Of a stretch of DNA of 7,528 bases, positions 6,564 to 7,528 are shown in pieces. The notes below the pieces were generated by a model. It had not been told where the DNA came from. It did not search any database and was given only the letters and a program-made list of their open reading frames with translations. The stretch's first letter is position 1; each line of letters begins with the position of its first letter. The translations under genes were made by a program, and so were the position numbers. Origin of the DNA: CAKSKB01 sp034186235 (GTDB taxonomy: Bacteria; Bacillota; Clostridia; HGM11514); assembly GCA_034186235.1 (NCBI GenBank), contig JAXGBA010000167.1, forward strand, positions 1 to 7,528, in the 5' to 3' direction.

Positions 6564-7528
6564 ATGGCTCGCAAGGGCGAAAATATTTACAAAAGAAAAG
6601 ACGGCAGATACGAGGGTCGATATATAAAGGACTACGATTTGCAGGGTAAAGGCATTATCGGATATGTCTACGGAAAGACCTACAAAGAAGCAAAGGAAAA
6701 ACTTTTAATTGCCAAAGCAAAGGTAAAACAGCGGTATAACAAACCTCCCTCAGAAATGCTTGTAAAGGATTGGTTTGAAAAGTGGCTGTCAACGCAGAAG
6801 CACATAAAAAAATCATCATATACGGTGTATTCCTCACTCGTTGAAAATCATATTAACACGGAGCTCGGAAATATGCATCTGTGTAAAGTTACAAAACTCA
6901 CGGTGCAGGGCTTTGTAAACGGTCTTGTTGCAAAATGGGAGCCGTCAACAGTCAAGCTGATATATACCGTGTTAAAGCTCGGTTTGGATACTGCCGCCGA
7001 TAACGGTTTAATGCCTACCGTTTGCAAGCGTATAAAGCTGCCAAAGCAGAAAAATAAAGAGGTTAGCGTGTTCAGCAAAAACGAACAGAAAGCAATAGAA
7101 AAGTACATTGAAAGCTCGGATAATCCTAATGATATAGGGATTTTGATTTGTCTTTACACAGGTATCAGAATTGGAGAATTATGTTCTTTGGAATGGAAAA
7201 ATATTGACTTAAAAAGAGGTGTTATATCTATACAGCAAACGCTTTACAGAATAAAATCCGATAAAGGTAAAAAGAAAACAGAAATAGTGATTGCCCCACC
7301 GAAAAGCGACACATCTGTGCGTGATATACCACTTCCGAAGTTTTTAACCGCAAAACTCAAAGCGGTTGAACACGGAGGCGGTTTTTTGATTAACCGTAAA
7401 GGAAAATTTATTGAGCCGACTGTTTACGCTCGAAGATACAAAGCAATATTAAAGGAAATCGGTATCCGTGATGTTAAATTTCATACGACCAGGCATACTT
7501 TTGCTACGAGAGCGTTGGAAATCGGAAT
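6564..7528 (+). CDS. int: Tyrosine recombinase / ICE integrase (3'-truncated by the window)
   Basis: The frame is open from ATG 6564 (RBS AAAGGAGTGA, 6548-6557) to the window edge, giving 321 residues without a stop. Residues 1-55 (GENIYKRKDGRYEGRY, then YVYGKTYKEAKEKL) are the arm-type DNA-binding domain seen in Tn916-like and clostridial integrases. About 65-150 is the SAM-like core-binding domain. The catalytic domain shows R202 in TGIRIGEL, K247 in APPKSDTSVRDIP, and H307/R310 in HTTRHTFATRALEIG. The last His/Trp and the nucleophilic Tyr would come in the missing part, probably another 50-80 residues. The enzyme would excise and insert the element through attachment sites that are not visible here. 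It lies 257 nt after the peptidase gene behind a terminator, so it is probably controlled separately. Parts of its second half (about 7120-7290) look more AT-rich than the transfer genes. Confidence 0.93.
   Translation, partial: MARKGENIYKRKDGRYEGRYIKDYDLQGKGIIGYVYGKTYKEAKEKLLIAKAKVKQRYNKPPSEMLVKDWFEKWLSTQKHIKKSSYTVYSSLVENHINTELGNMHLCKVTKLTVQGFVNGLVAKWEPSTVKLIYTVLKLGLDTAADNGLMPTVCKRIKLPKQKNKEVSVFSKNEQKAIEKYIESSDNPNDIGILICLYTGIRIGELCSLEWKNIDLKRGVISIQQTLYRIKSDKGKKKTEIVIAPPKSDTSVRDIPLPKFLTAKLKAVEHGGGFLINRKGKFIEPTVYARRYKAILKEIGIRDVKFHTTRHTFATRALEIG

Larger units (their letters stand above)
1..7528 (+). mobile_element. Part of a Tn1549/CTn-like integrative conjugative element
   Basis: All genes lie on the plus strand and are tightly spaced. 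They include a PrgI-like protein, a VirB4 ATPase, a CD1108-type NlpC/P60 cell-wall peptidase and a tyrosine integrase, a set typical of Tn1549-like ICEs of Clostridia. Neither element end is visible. The relaxase, the VirD4 coupling protein and the replication module would lie outside the window. The integrase sits behind a terminator and its own regulatory region. It is inferred, not shown, that it belongs to the same element rather than to a neighbouring one. Confidence 0.85.

Overview
The window looks like part of an integrative conjugative element (ICE) of the Tn1549 / C. difficile CTn type, in a moderately AT-rich Gram-positive anaerobe, probably a gut Clostridia (Oscillospirales or Lachnospirales). 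The grounds are strong AGGAGG-type ribosome binding sites before every gene, two TTG starts, an all-plus-strand operon, and the recognisable order VirB6-like tail, PrgI, VirB4, CD1108-type NlpC/P60 peptidase, then a tyrosine recombinase. The species cannot be fixed from this window.

Layout. 1-69 is the end of an upstream gene, by position probably the VirB6/TrbL-like channel protein. 84-671 encodes a 195-aa protein resembling the C-terminal part of longer DUF3560-type ICE proteins. 686-1108 is a PrgI/VirB3-like membrane protein whose lysine-rich tail overlaps the start of virB4 by 92 nt. 1017-3362 is the VirB4 ATPase with intact Walker motifs. A GC-rich hairpin (3383-3413) separates it from a 161-aa stand-alone GGDEF diguanylate cyclase (3433-3918). 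3937-6306 is a 789-aa membrane-anchored peptidase: a repetitive basic N-terminus, one membrane segment, and a C-terminal NlpC/P60 domain with Cys-His-His. A rho-independent terminator (6316-6356) closes the operon. A roughly 200-nt AT-rich region with palindromes and repeated GTCAA motifs leads into a tyrosine integrase (6564 to the window end) that is cut off before its catalytic tyrosine.

How it fits together. VirB6-like, PrgI and VirB4 proteins form the membrane channel and energy source of a Gram-positive type IV secretion system. The NlpC/P60 protein would open the peptidoglycan, and the integrase excises and inserts the element. Two genes are not part of the familiar core order: the short DUF3560-like protein between VirB6 and PrgI, and the GGDEF enzyme between VirB4 and the peptidase. 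The second is the most interesting point here, because it would place c-di-GMP synthesis inside the transfer operon. No relaxase, coupling protein, oriT, resistance cargo, RNA gene or CRISPR array is visible.
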